64,000 nt of DNA from Roseomonas marmotae (GTDB lineage Bacteria > Pseudomonadota > Alphaproteobacteria > Acetobacterales > Acetobacteraceae), in contig NZ_CP061091.1 in assembly GCF_017654485.1 (NCBI RefSeq), positions 2,610,501 through 2,674,500 of the forward strand. Direction: 5' to 3'. The notes under the pieces were generated by a model. That model was given only the letters and a program-made list of their open reading frames with translations, ran no database searches and was not told the DNA's origin. The stretch's first letter is position 1, and each line of letters starts with the position of its first letter. Below, in pieces: positions 1-8,730 of this stretch. A program made the position numbers and the translations under genes.

Positions 1-7
1 CCGCTGC

Positions 8-673
<666 letters not shown>

Positions 674-1864
674 ATGAAGCCGTTGAACGCCTTGCTCTCC
701 GCCACCGGCACCACCGTCTTCACCGTCATGTCGGCCCTGGCCGTCCAGCACGGCTCCATCAATCTGGGTCAGGGCTTCCCCGACTACGAGGGGCCTGAGG
801 ATGTCGTGAAGGCCGCCGCCGACGCGCTGCTGGACAACCGCAACCAGTATCCGCCCATGACCGGCCTGCCGGAACTGCGCCAAGCCGTGGCCGAGGCGAA
901 CCGCCGCTTCTATGGGCTGGAGATAGACCCGGCCAGCGAGGTCGTCGTCACCTCCGGCGCCACCGAGGCCCTGACCGCCTGCCTGATGGCCGTGCTGAAC
1001 CCCGGCGACGAGGTCGTGCTCTTCGAGCCGCTCTACGACACCTATCTTCCGGTCGTGCGGATGCTGGGCGCGGTGCCGAAGCTGGTGCGCCTGACGCCGC
1101 CGAAATGGGAGCTGCCGCGCGAGGCCCTCTCCGCCGCCTTCGGTCCCAAGACCAAGGCGGTGCTGCTGAACACGCCGCTGAACCCCGCCAGCAAGGTCTT
1201 CACCGCCGCCGAGCTGGCTTTCATCGCCGAGCTGCTGCAGCGCCACGATGCCTATGCCATCTGCGACGAGGTCTATGAGCACCTGACCTTCGACGGCTGG
1301 AAGCACATCCCGCTGATGACCCTGCCGGGCATGCGCGCCCGCTGCATGCGCGTCGGCTCCGCTGGCAAGACCTTCAGCCTCACGGGCTGGAAGGTGGGCT
1401 ACGTCACCTGCGACGCCAGCCTCGCCCCCAATGTCGCCAAGGCACATCAGCTGCTGACCTTCACCACCCCGCCCAACCTGCAGCGGGCGGTGGCCGTCGG
1501 GCTCCGCAAGGACGACAGCTACTTCGAGACCCTTTCCGCCGAGTTGCAGGCCAAGCGGGACCGGCTGGCCACGGGGCTGGAGAAGCTGGGCTTCGGCGTG
1601 CTGCCAGCCCAGGGCAGCTATTTCATCACCGCCGACTTCTCGCCGCTCGGCTTCTCGGGCGATGACGTGGCCTTCTGCCGCCATATCACCGAGGCCGCGA
1701 AGGTCACGGCGATCCCCGTCTCCGCCTTCTACGACAATTCGGCGGATGCGCCGAAGCACTATGCCCGCTTCGCCTTCTGCAAGAACGACGCCGTGCTGGA
1801 CGAGGCCCTGGCCCGCCTCGCGGTCTGGAAGGCCGGACGCGCGCCTTCCGCCGTGGCAGTCTGA
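674..1864 (+). CDS. Class I/II PLP-dependent aminotransferase
   Basis: 396-residue fold-type I aminotransferase, cytosolic. It resembles the kynurenine/methionine aminotransferase branch (YbdL/KAT-like): the N-terminus has INLGQGFPDYEGP, and NQYPPMTGLPELR follows. Cofactor motifs are SGATEAL (about residues 94-100), the NTPLNP loop (166-171), CDEVYEHL with Asp198, and SAGKTFSLTGWK with Lys232 as the expected Schiff-base lysine. The C-terminal Arg region (HYARFAFCK) is present. The ATG at 674 gives a complete family N-terminus. It stands alone, divergent from glnB and convergent with a GMC oxidoreductase. The amino donor cannot be told from sequence; a methionine- or aromatic-preferring enzyme feeding nitrogen into glutamate is an inference. 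Confidence 0.9.
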   Translation: MKPLNALLSATGTTVFTVMSALAVQHGSINLGQGFPDYEGPEDVVKAAADALLDNRNQYPPMTGLPELRQAVAEANRRFYGLEIDPASEVVVTSGATEALTACLMAVLNPGDEVVLFEPLYDTYLPVVRMLGAVPKLVRLTPPKWELPREALSAAFGPKTKAVLLNTPLNPASKVFTAAELAFIAELLQRHDAYAICDEVYEHLTFDGWKHIPLMTLPGMRARCMRVGSAGKTFSLTGWKVGYVTCDASLAPNVAKAHQLLTFTTPPNLQRAVAVGLRKDDSYFETLSAELQAKRDRLATGLEKLGFGVLPAQGSYFITADFSPLGFSGDDVAFCRHITEAAKVTAIPVSAFYDNSADAPKHYARFAFCKNDAVLDEALARLAVWKAGRAPSAVAV

Positions 1865-1875
1865 ACCGACGCCCA

Positions 1876-1903
1876 CCCCCGCCCGGCCGGAACCGGGCGG
1901 GGG
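1876..1903. terminator. Bidirectional hairpin terminator
   Basis: Perfect 11-bp inverted repeat, CCCCCGCCCGG at 1876-1886 and CCGGGCGGGGG at 1893-1903, with a 6-nt loop. It sits between the ends of two convergent genes. There is no clear T tract, which is common in GC-rich genomes. Confidence 0.7.
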
Positions 1904-1913
1904 TCTCACGGGC

Positions 1914-3482
1914 TCAGCCCGCGATCATCCGCTTCGCCACCGCCTCACCGATCATCACACAGGTGAAATGCGTATTGGCACGGCAATCCGCCGGCATGAT
2001 GGAAGCATCGGCCACCCGCAGCCCTTCCACGCCCTTCACGCAGGCATCCGGGTCCACGACGCCGCGCGGGTCCTCCCAGGCGCTCATCCGGCAGGTGCCG
2101 GCGGCATGCTGGATATCGCCGGCCTGTTCCAGCATCAGCGCATCCAATTCCCCCTCCGGCAACGCCGCCGCCTGGTCCAGCGCCAGATCGGTCTCACCGA
2201 AGCGGATTCGCTCAGCGATCCCGGCCATGGCGGGCTGGGCGGAGAGCACCGCCAGCCGCCGGACCGCGTCGCGCATCCGCAGCCGGTCGCGCGGGTCATG
2301 CAGCATGTTCTCCTCCACCACCGGGTCCTGCTCCGGCTCCGCCGAGGCGAGCGTCACGCTGCCGCGTGAGAAGGCGTCGAACAGCCCGGCCGCCACGGCC
2401 CCGGTCGGCGGCAGCTCTCCGACGGGCACGAGGGTGCGGTGGTTGAAGCCGATCAGGATCATGTCCCGCAGCCCGCCGCCGCCAAGGCCGGAACTATAGG
2501 TGACACAGCAGTTGGTGTGGCGCGCATCGCTGCTGGCAGCACGGAACTCCGGCTTCAGGAAGAGCGTGGCGCGCACGACCGGATGGTCCATGAAGTTGCG
2601 GCCGACATCGGGCAGGTCCACTGCGACCCCGATTCCCTTGTCGTGCAATGCCTCGCCCGCGCCGATGCCGGAACGCATCAGGATGGCCGGGGAATGGATG
2701 GCACCGGCGCAGAGCACGACCTGCCGCGCCGTCAGTTCCACCCAGCCCTGCCCAGGCAGCGCCACCCGCACGCCCCGAACGCTGCGCCCCTCCAGCAGTA
2801 CGCGGTCAACGAGCGCATCGCCGCGAATCTCCAGGTTGGCCCTGCTGCGAATCGGCTCCAGATAGGCGTCGTTCGTGGTGACGCGCTTCCCGTCACGGCT
2901 GTTGATGGGGTAGCAGGAGACGCCCTCCCCCTCCGGCGCGTTCAGGTCGGGGTTCCAGGGATAGCCGGCCGCCAGGGCCGCGTCGCGCAGCGCCTTGTCC
3001 ACCGCGCCCCAGCTTTCCTGCGGCGCGCGATAGACGGGAATCGGGCCGCCGGCACCGTGATAGGGCTGGCCTGCCATCTCCGGATCATCCTCGAAAGCCG
3101 CGCAGACCGGCAGCATCTCCTCGGCCGACCAGCCCTCGCAGCCCAGTTCCGCCCATTGGTCAAAGGCCGCGGCGACGCCACGGATGGCGATCTGCGCATT
3201 CACCAGGGAGCTGCCGCCCAGCGCCTTGCCGCGCCAGTAGAACTTCGGATCCTGCGTGGCCGTGCGGCGGGAATTCAGCCCCGGCCACTGCCAGGCCGCC
3301 TGCAGCGCGGGGTCATGGATGCCTGGAATCGGGTTGGGTGAGCGCAGCACATGAGGCAGCTCCGCCGCGCGCCAGTCGCGCCCGGCCTCCAGCAAAAGCA
3401 CGCGCCGGCGGGGATCTTCCGAAAGCCGCGCCGCGAGAGGCGCGCCAGCCGAACCGGCACCAACCACGATGACATCATACAT
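1914..3482 (-). CDS. GMC-family FAD oxidoreductase
   Basis: 522-residue glucose-methanol-choline oxidoreductase, an FAD enzyme that oxidises an alcohol to an aldehyde; choline dehydrogenase-like in layout. The N-terminus has the dinucleotide motif VVGAGSAGAPLAARL and an acidic strand end LLLEAG. GMC signature 1 lies around GKALGGSSLVNAQIAIRG and signature 2 around GAIHSPAILMRSGIG. The C-terminal active site shows HAAGTCRM and RANTHFTCVMIGEA, which supply the conserved His/His-Asn pair. The ATG at 3482 has AAGGTGG 8 nt upstream; a GTG at 3494 would add four residues but has no good ribosome site. No betaine-aldehyde dehydrogenase or betI neighbour is present, so choline is not supported as substrate. 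Confidence 0.88.
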   Translation of the reverse strand: MYDVIVVGAGSAGAPLAARLSEDPRRRVLLLEAGRDWRAAELPHVLRSPNPIPGIHDPALQAAWQWPGLNSRRTATQDPKFYWRGKALGGSSLVNAQIAIRGVAAAFDQWAELGCEGWSAEEMLPVCAAFEDDPEMAGQPYHGAGGPIPVYRAPQESWGAVDKALRDAALAAGYPWNPDLNAPEGEGVSCYPINSRDGKRVTTNDAYLEPIRSRANLEIRGDALVDRVLLEGRSVRGVRVALPGQGWVELTARQVVLCAGAIHSPAILMRSGIGAGEALHDKGIGVAVDLPDVGRNFMDHPVVRATLFLKPEFRAASSDARHTNCCVTYSSGLGGGGLRDMILIGFNHRTLVPVGELPPTGAVAAGLFDAFSRGSVTLASAEPEQDPVVEENMLHDPRDRLRMRDAVRRLAVLSAQPAMAGIAERIRFGETDLALDQAAALPEGELDALMLEQAGDIQHAAGTCRMSAWEDPRGVVDPDACVKGVEGLRVADASIMPADCRANTHFTCVMIGEAVAKRMIAG

Positions 3483-3663
3483 GCCTTGATCCACCTTGAA
3501 GCTTACAATCTGCCGCGATTGCCTTTCGTCCCATCATCTGCCTTTCTCGGCAAGGAGGAGAGCAAGACTGGAAATACTTTCGCGGTGTTGCTAAAGCTCC
3601 GCGCAGGAGAAATTCCCGCGCCAGTCAAAAAGCGCCTCAACCACACAGAAAGTCGCACACACG

Positions 3664-3933
3664 ATGTCGAAAGCATTCCTTGCCCAGGTCATCCAGGACT
3701 CGATCGGCTGCACGGGCGTTGCCGCCAATCAGGCCGCGGCCGACCTGGTCGCCTCCATCGTCAAGGAAATGAAGAAGAAGGGCGGCTTCACCCTGCCGAG
3801 CTTCGGCACCTTCACCGTGCGCAAGACCAAGGCCCGCAAGGGCATGAACCCCCGCACGGGTGAGCCGGTGAAGATCAAGGCTGGCAAGACGGTGCGCTTC
3901 AAGGCCTCGCCGAATCTGAAGAAGGCGGTCTGA
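3664..3933 (+). CDS. hup: HU-family DNA-binding protein
   Basis: 89-residue histone-like nucleoid protein that binds and bends DNA as a dimer. It has the helix-turn-helix-like dimer half, then the beta-arm region GGFTLPSFGTFTVRKTKARKGMNPRTGEPVKIKAGKTVRF, with the conserved RxGxNPxTGE type motif seen here as RKGMNPRTGEPV. Lys/Arg content is high and the end is NLKKAV. The length is normal for HU. It is a single gene with its own upstream region (about 180 bp, shared with the divergent GMC gene) and its own terminator. The upstream region is less GC-rich than its surroundings, as is usual for strong promoters, but I could not place a convincing -35/-10 pair. Confidence 0.95.
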   Translation: MSKAFLAQVIQDSIGCTGVAANQAAADLVASIVKEMKKKGGFTLPSFGTFTVRKTKARKGMNPRTGEPVKIKAGKTVRFKASPNLKKAV

Positions 3934-3941
3934 GGCCGTTC

Positions 3942-3964
3942 GGGCGGGCCCTTCCGGCCCGCCC
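3942..3964. terminator. Hairpin terminator after HU
   Basis: Perfect 9-bp stem GGGCGGGCC (3942-3950) with GGCCCGCCC (3956-3964) and a 5-nt loop, followed by a pyrimidine-rich stretch. It starts 8 nt after the HU stop codon and also faces the end of the convergent RraA-like gene. Confidence 0.75.
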
Positions 3965-3972
3965 GTCCCGCT

Positions 3973-4671
3973 TTACTTGGCTTTCTTGCTGGCCTCGTAA
4001 CGGGCCTTGTTCTCGGCGTTGGGCGGATAGAGGCCGGGTAGCGAAGCACCCGCTTCCACCTCGCCCATGATCCAGTTCTCCTGCCGCTCCTGCTCGGCGG
4101 CCATTTCCGTCACCTGCTCCAGCAGCGCCTGCGGAATCAGCACCGCGCCATCCTGGTCCACCACCACGACATCATCCGGGAAGACGGCCACGCCGCCGCA
4201 GCCGATCGGCTGCTGCCAGGCCACGAAGGTCAGCCCGGCGACCGAGGGCGGGGCCGCCGCGCCGCTGCACCAGACCGGCAGGCCCGTGCCCAGCACCCCC
4301 GCCACGTCGCGCACCACGCCATCCGTGACCAGCGCCGCGACGCCGCGCTTGGCCATGCGGGCGCAGAGAATATCGCCGAAGATGCCGGCATCCTTCACGC
4401 CCATGGCGTCCACTACCGCCACGCAGCCTTCCGGCATCGCCTCGATCGCGGCGCGGGTGGAGATGGGGGAGGACCAGGATTCCGGAGTCGCCAGGTCCTC
4501 GCGCGCCGGCACGAAGCGCAGCGTGAAGGCGCGGCCGACGATGCGCGGCTGCCCCTCACGCAACGGCCTGGTGCCGCGCATCCACACGTTGCGGAGTCCC
4601 TTCTTCAGCAGCACCGTCGTCAGTGTGGCGGTGGAAATGCCTTCGAGTGTCGCCTTGATCGCCGCGTCCAT
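3973..4671 (-). CDS. RraA-family protein (HMG/CHA aldolase-like)
   Basis: 232-residue RraA-like fold. The family covers RNase E inhibitors and class II 4-hydroxy-4-methyl-2-oxoglutarate/4-carboxy-4-hydroxy-2-oxoadipate aldolases. The central signature is visible: VAVVDAMGVKDAGIFGDILCARMAKRG followed by ALVTDGVVRDVAG, then VFPDDVVVVDQDGAVLIPQ. The Asp/Arg of TDGVVRD and the GD of GIFGD are the residues used for the divalent metal and substrate in aldolase members. Start is ATG 4671. Only 15 bp separate it from the upstream dehydrogenase gene, so co-transcription is likely. With a 2-hydroxyacid dehydrogenase next door, a 2-oxoacid aldolase role is more likely than RNase control; this is inference. 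Confidence 0.82.
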   Translation of the reverse strand: MDAAIKATLEGISTATLTTVLLKKGLRNVWMRGTRPLREGQPRIVGRAFTLRFVPAREDLATPESWSSPISTRAAIEAMPEGCVAVVDAMGVKDAGIFGDILCARMAKRGVAALVTDGVVRDVAGVLGTGLPVWCSGAAAPPSVAGLTFVAWQQPIGCGGVAVFPDDVVVVDQDGAVLIPQALLEQVTEMAAEQERQENWIMGEVEAGASLPGLYPPNAENKARYEASKKAK

Positions 4672-4686
4672 CAGTTTTCCCCTGTT

Positions 4687-7600
4687 TCAGGCTACGTCTT
4701 CCAGCACTGCCTCGGCTGGCACCTGGCGCAGCCGGCGCAGCAGCGCCTGGATCGGATGGTCGAGGCGCAGGCCATCGAAGCGCTTGATCTGCGACCGGCA
4801 GGAATAACCCGTCACCATGAGCCGCCCGCCATGCGCCGCGACCTTCTGCCGCCAGCCCATGTCATAGAGCCGCTCCGAGATCTCCCGGTGCTCGGCCTCG
4901 TGCCCATAGGTGCCGGCCATGCCGCAGCAGCCGGAGGAGAGCACACGAACCGGCGCACCGAGATGCGAGAAGACGGCCTGCCAGTCCTTCAGGCTGGCCA
5001 CCGCATTCGTGCGCTCGGTGCAATGCGGCAGCAGCAGCAGCGGTTCGGCCTCCGGCAGGCGCGGCAGCAAGGCGAGGCGGGTGGCCAGCCATTCCTGCGG
5101 CAGCCTGACCTTCGGCGCTTCCGCGCCGAGCGCGCCGACATATTCGGCACGGTAGGTCAGGGTCATGGAGGGATCGAGCCCCACCAGCTCCACGCCGGTA
5201 TCGGCCAGCGCGCGCAGCATCACCGCATTCTCCGCCGCCTGGCGCCCGAAGCGGCCGAGGAAGCCATGCACATGCAAGGGCTTGCCGTTGGGGCGGTAGG
5301 GCGCCAGCCAGGGCGTGAAGCCCATCGCCAGCAGCGCGTCCAGCAGGTCCAGCACCAGACCGGTTTCAAAATAACTCGTGAAGGCGTCCTGCACGATCAC
5401 GACGTGCCGGTCACGGTCGGCGGCGGGAATCGCGCGCAGGTCCACCGGCGTCGCACGCCGCACGCCGCGCTTCGTGGCCTCGGCCCAGAGGTCGATGCCA
5501 GAAAACAGCGGGGCATCCACCAGCCCGACCCGGCGCGCGGCGGCCCGGCCGAAGCTGCTGCCCATCACCGCATTGGCCACGCGGTGGAAGCGCGCGCCCA
5601 GCGGCAGCATCGTCTCCAACCGGCCGATCAGGTGGTCCTTCAGCGGCCGCGCATAGCGCGTGTGGTACAGCTCCAGGAACTTCGCGCGGAAGGTCGGCAC
5701 ATCCACCTTGATGGGGCACTGACCGGAGCAGGACTTGCAGGCGAGGCAGCCATCCATGGCGTCCTTCACCTCGTGGGAGAAATCCTGCTCCCCATCGCGG
5801 GAATTGACGAAGCGCGTGAAGGCGCCGGCCCAGGGGGAGGCCGCACGCATCCGCCGCGCCTCCGCCACCGGGTCCACCCCCGCATCGGACAGCCGCCGCA
5901 GCCATTCCCGGAACAGCGAGGCGCGCCCCTTGGGCGAATGCCGCCGGTCCCCCGTCGCCTTGAAGGAGGGGCACATGGCGTCGTCGGGGTCGTAGTTGAA
6001 GCAGGCGCCATTGCCGTTGCAGTGCAGCGCCTCGTCATAGGCGGCGCGCGTGGCGGCGGGGATGGTGCGGTCCAGTTGCCCGCGCGTCGGCACCTTGTCG
6101 ATGGCCAGCAGCGCCTCGCCATCCGGCGCGGCGATCTTGCCGGGGTTCAGTTGGTTGCGCGGGTCGAAGGCGGCCTTAATGGCCTGCAGGGATTCATAAA
6201 GCGGGCCGAAGACCTCCGGCACATATTCCGACCGCACGCCCTTGCCATGCTCGCCCCAGAGCAGGCCGTTGTATTTCCGGGTCAGCGCGAAGACCTCGTC
6301 GGAAATCTCGCGGATCATCCGCTCCGCGCCCTCGGCCTTCATGTCGATCGCCGGCCGCACATGCAGCACGCCTGCGTCGACATGGCCGAACATGCCATAG
6401 GCCAGCCCGCGACGGTCCAGCGCCGCGCGGAACTCGGCGATATAGTCGGCCAGGTTCTCCGGCGGGACGGCGGTGTCCTCGACGAAGGGGATGGGGCGGG
6501 CATCGCCCTGCATGTTGCCCAGCAGGCCCACGGCCTTCTTCCGCATGGACTGGATGCGCTCGTTCGCCGCATCCCAGGCAACCGTGTGGCCGCGGCGTCC
6601 CATGCTGCGGCCTTCATCGGCCAGCCGCCCCTCCACCACCGCCAGCTTCGCCTGCACCTCCCCGGTGCTCTCGCCGACGAACTCGATCAGGTTGATGCCG
6701 GGGGCCGCGCCTTCCGGATCGTCGGGGAAGAAGTCGCGCACGCCCTCCCAGACCACGTCGCCGCGCGCCAGGCCCAGCACCTTGGAATCGATGGTCTCGA
6801 CCGACGCTGCGCCCAGCACCATCAGCCGCCGCGCATCGCGCAGCGCGGCATCGAAGCTGTCGTAACGCAGGTTGATCAGCGCGGAATGTTTCGGGATCGG
6901 CAGCACGCGCAGCTTCACTTCGGCGATCATCGCCAGCGTGCCTTCCGAGCCGCAGAGCACGGAGTTCAGGTCGAACCGCCCCTGCCCGTCCCGGATATGC
7001 GCGAGGTCATAGCCGGTCAGGCAACGGTTCAGCGGCGGGAAGCGCTCGGCGATCAACTGCGCCTGCTCCCGCGCGATACCGTCCACCACCCGGTGGATGG
7101 CGCCCACCATGTCGTGCCGCGCCGCCGCCTGCCGCAGCGCCGTCTCGTCCATCGGCGCCGAATGCCAGAGCGTGCCGTCCAGCAGCACAACATCCAGCGC
7201 CAGCACATGGTCCCGCGTCTTGCCATAGAGGCAGGAGCCCTGGCCACAGGCATCGGTGCTGACCATGCCGCCGATGGTGGCGCGGTTGCTGGTGGAACAT
7301 TCTGGCGCGAAGAAGAGGTTGTGCTGCCGGATGGCGGCGTTCAGCGCATCCTTCACCAGGCCGGGCTCGGCGCGCACCCAGCCCTCCTCCACATTCACCT
7401 CCAACAGCCGGTTCATGTGGCGGGAGACATCGACGACGATGTCATCCGTCAGCGACTGGCCATTGGTGCCGGTGCCGCCGCCGCGCGGCGCGAAGGCCAC
7501 GCCCGCGAAACGCGGATCGCCCGAGACGCGGGCGATCCGCCGCAGATCCTCCACATCCCGCGGATAGACCACGGCCTGCGGCTGGCGCTGGTAGATCGAG

Positions 7601-7734
7601 TTATCTGTCGCCATGACCAGCCGGCCGCCGAAGGCGGTGTCGATGTCGCCGGTGAAACCCCGCAGCCGCAACTCATCCAGAAAGGCGACGGTCGGTGCGG
7701 CGGGCTCGGGCAGTTGGCCAAGTCGGGGAATCAT
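4687..7734 (-). CDS. ydiJ: FAD/Fe-S oxidoreductase, YdiJ-type D-2-hydroxyglutarate dehydrogenase
   Basis: 1015-residue flavoprotein fused to an iron-sulphur module, almost the length of E. coli YdiJ (1018), which has been assigned D-2-hydroxyglutarate dehydrogenase activity. Order: PCMH-type FAD-binding domain (residues about 50-230, with APRGGGTGTNGQSL and the later ECSTSNRATIGGMVSTDACGQGS in shortened view), FAD-oxidase C-terminal domain with GEHGKGVR, then a ferredoxin-like part with cysteines in CNGNGACFNY and DGCLACKSCSGQCPIKVD, and a C-terminal CCG-like part with LPHCTERTNA and GCCGMAGTYGHE. The ATG at 7734 fits. It is followed closely by the RraA-like gene and preceded by a crotonase gene. 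A D-lactate or other D-2-hydroxyacid dehydrogenase remains possible. Confidence 0.85.
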   Translation of the reverse strand: MIPRLGQLPEPAAPTVAFLDELRLRGFTGDIDTAFGGRLVMATDNSIYQRQPQAVVYPRDVEDLRRIARVSGDPRFAGVAFAPRGGGTGTNGQSLTDDIVVDVSRHMNRLLEVNVEEGWVRAEPGLVKDALNAAIRQHNLFFAPECSTSNRATIGGMVSTDACGQGSCLYGKTRDHVLALDVVLLDGTLWHSAPMDETALRQAAARHDMVGAIHRVVDGIAREQAQLIAERFPPLNRCLTGYDLAHIRDGQGRFDLNSVLCGSEGTLAMIAEVKLRVLPIPKHSALINLRYDSFDAALRDARRLMVLGAASVETIDSKVLGLARGDVVWEGVRDFFPDDPEGAAPGINLIEFVGESTGEVQAKLAVVEGRLADEGRSMGRRGHTVAWDAANERIQSMRKKAVGLLGNMQGDARPIPFVEDTAVPPENLADYIAEFRAALDRRGLAYGMFGHVDAGVLHVRPAIDMKAEGAERMIREISDEVFALTRKYNGLLWGEHGKGVRSEYVPEVFGPLYESLQAIKAAFDPRNQLNPGKIAAPDGEALLAIDKVPTRGQLDRTIPAATRAAYDEALHCNGNGACFNYDPDDAMCPSFKATGDRRHSPKGRASLFREWLRRLSDAGVDPVAEARRMRAASPWAGAFTRFVNSRDGEQDFSHEVKDAMDGCLACKSCSGQCPIKVDVPTFRAKFLELYHTRYARPLKDHLIGRLETMLPLGARFHRVANAVMGSSFGRAAARRVGLVDAPLFSGIDLWAEATKRGVRRATPVDLRAIPAADRDRHVVIVQDAFTSYFETGLVLDLLDALLAMGFTPWLAPYRPNGKPLHVHGFLGRFGRQAAENAVMLRALADTGVELVGLDPSMTLTYRAEYVGALGAEAPKVRLPQEWLATRLALLPRLPEAEPLLLLPHCTERTNAVASLKDWQAVFSHLGAPVRVLSSGCCGMAGTYGHEAEHREISERLYDMGWRQKVAAHGGRLMVTGYSCRSQIKRFDGLRLDHPIQALLRRLRQVPAEAVLEDVA

Positions 7735-7764
7735 CAGGCGGCCTTCTCGGGGCAGGAGGGCGGG

Positions 7765-8553
7765 CTATTCGCCCTTCCACTCCGGCTTTCGCTTGTTGAG
7801 GAAGGCGTCCATGCCTTCACGGAAATCCTGGCTCATGTAGCACATCAGGATCAGGTCACGCCCTTCCTCCGAGCTGATCTGCGGCCGCAGGCGGGCGATC
7901 GCCTCCTTGGTGGCGCGCAGCGTCAGGGGCGCATTGGCGGCGATGGTGCGGGCCAGGGCCTCGGCCCGGGCGGGCAGGTCCGCCACTTCGGGCACCACCT
8001 CGTGCAATAGGCCGATCTGCTTCGCTTCCTCGGCCTCGATCAGCCGGGCGGTGAAGATCATTTCCTTGACGCGGGAGGGCCCGACCAGGGCCACCAAGCG
8101 CGAGAAGGCCCCCATGGAAAGGATGTTGCCCAGCGTCCGCGCGATCGGGAAGCCGAACTTCGCGTTGGAGGCGCCGATACGGATGTCGCAGGAGGCCGCG
8201 ATGGCCCCACCGCCGCCAGTGCAGGCGCCGGCGATGGCGGCGATGATCGGCTTCGGGCAGGCCTCCAGCCGCGACACGATCCGGCCGATCCGCTCTTCAT
8301 ACTGAATCGCGTCCTCGGGCGTCTTGAAGGCGCGGAACTGGTTGATGTCGGTGCCGGAGGCGAAAGCCTTCTCCCCCGCACCCGTCAGGATGATGGCGCG
8401 GACCGACCTGTCCTCCGCCACCTCATCGCAGAAGGCGGCCAGCCGCTCATACATGGCGAAGGTGAAGGCATTGCGTGCCTGGGGGCGGTTGAAGGTGACG
8501 CGGCGGATGCCGCCCTCCAGCGTCTCGAACAGAATATCGTCCTGGCCGTCCAC
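7765..8553 (-). CDS. Crotonase-fold protein (enoyl-CoA hydratase/isomerase family), catalytic Glu absent
   Basis: 262-residue crotonase-superfamily protein. The fold motifs are clear: VTFNRPQARNAF (residues 19-30), the first oxyanion-hole segment KAFASGTDI (62-70), and the second around GACTGGGGAIAASCD (109-123). Both glutamates used by classical enoyl-CoA hydratases are missing: the residue after the GGGG turn is Ala117, and the second site reads FGFPIARTLGNILS with Ile137 where a Glu is usual. Hydratase action is therefore doubtful; isomerase, hydrolase, carnityl-CoA or C-C lyase chemistry is possible. It begins with GTG at 8553. It is read in the same direction as the dehydrogenase, 30 bp ahead of it, and may share its mRNA. 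Confidence 0.85.
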   Translation of the reverse strand: MDGQDDILFETLEGGIRRVTFNRPQARNAFTFAMYERLAAFCDEVAEDRSVRAIILTGAGEKAFASGTDINQFRAFKTPEDAIQYEERIGRIVSRLEACPKPIIAAIAGACTGGGGAIAASCDIRIGASNAKFGFPIARTLGNILSMGAFSRLVALVGPSRVKEMIFTARLIEAEEAKQIGLLHEVVPEVADLPARAEALARTIAANAPLTLRATKEAIARLRPQISSEEGRDLILMCYMSQDFREGMDAFLNKRKPEWKGE

Positions 8554-8730
8554 TTGCCCTCTCCCTCGCTGTTGCTGGGGCCGGCGGGGCCAGCCGCCTC
8601 TCCGCTATAGGATCGGCTCAGGCTGCTGTAAATCCGGCGCCATGAACTCTGCCATGGTCTACAATCATGGAATCTTCATCTTCGCCCCCTGCCCTTGGGG
8701 GCCCTTGCCCGCTAGTGAGACGCCGGAATC

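Noticed and set aside
1914..3482. Naming the GMC oxidoreductase betA (choline dehydrogenase)
   Set aside because: No betB, betI or choline transporter nearby; the family is broad and the substrate residues cannot be judged.
4756..8010. A 1084-codon open frame on the plus strand
   Set aside because: It runs antisense to the clear YdiJ-type gene and its neighbour. Its composition is Arg/His/Gln/Gly-rich without any domain, as expected from mirrored GC-rich codons.
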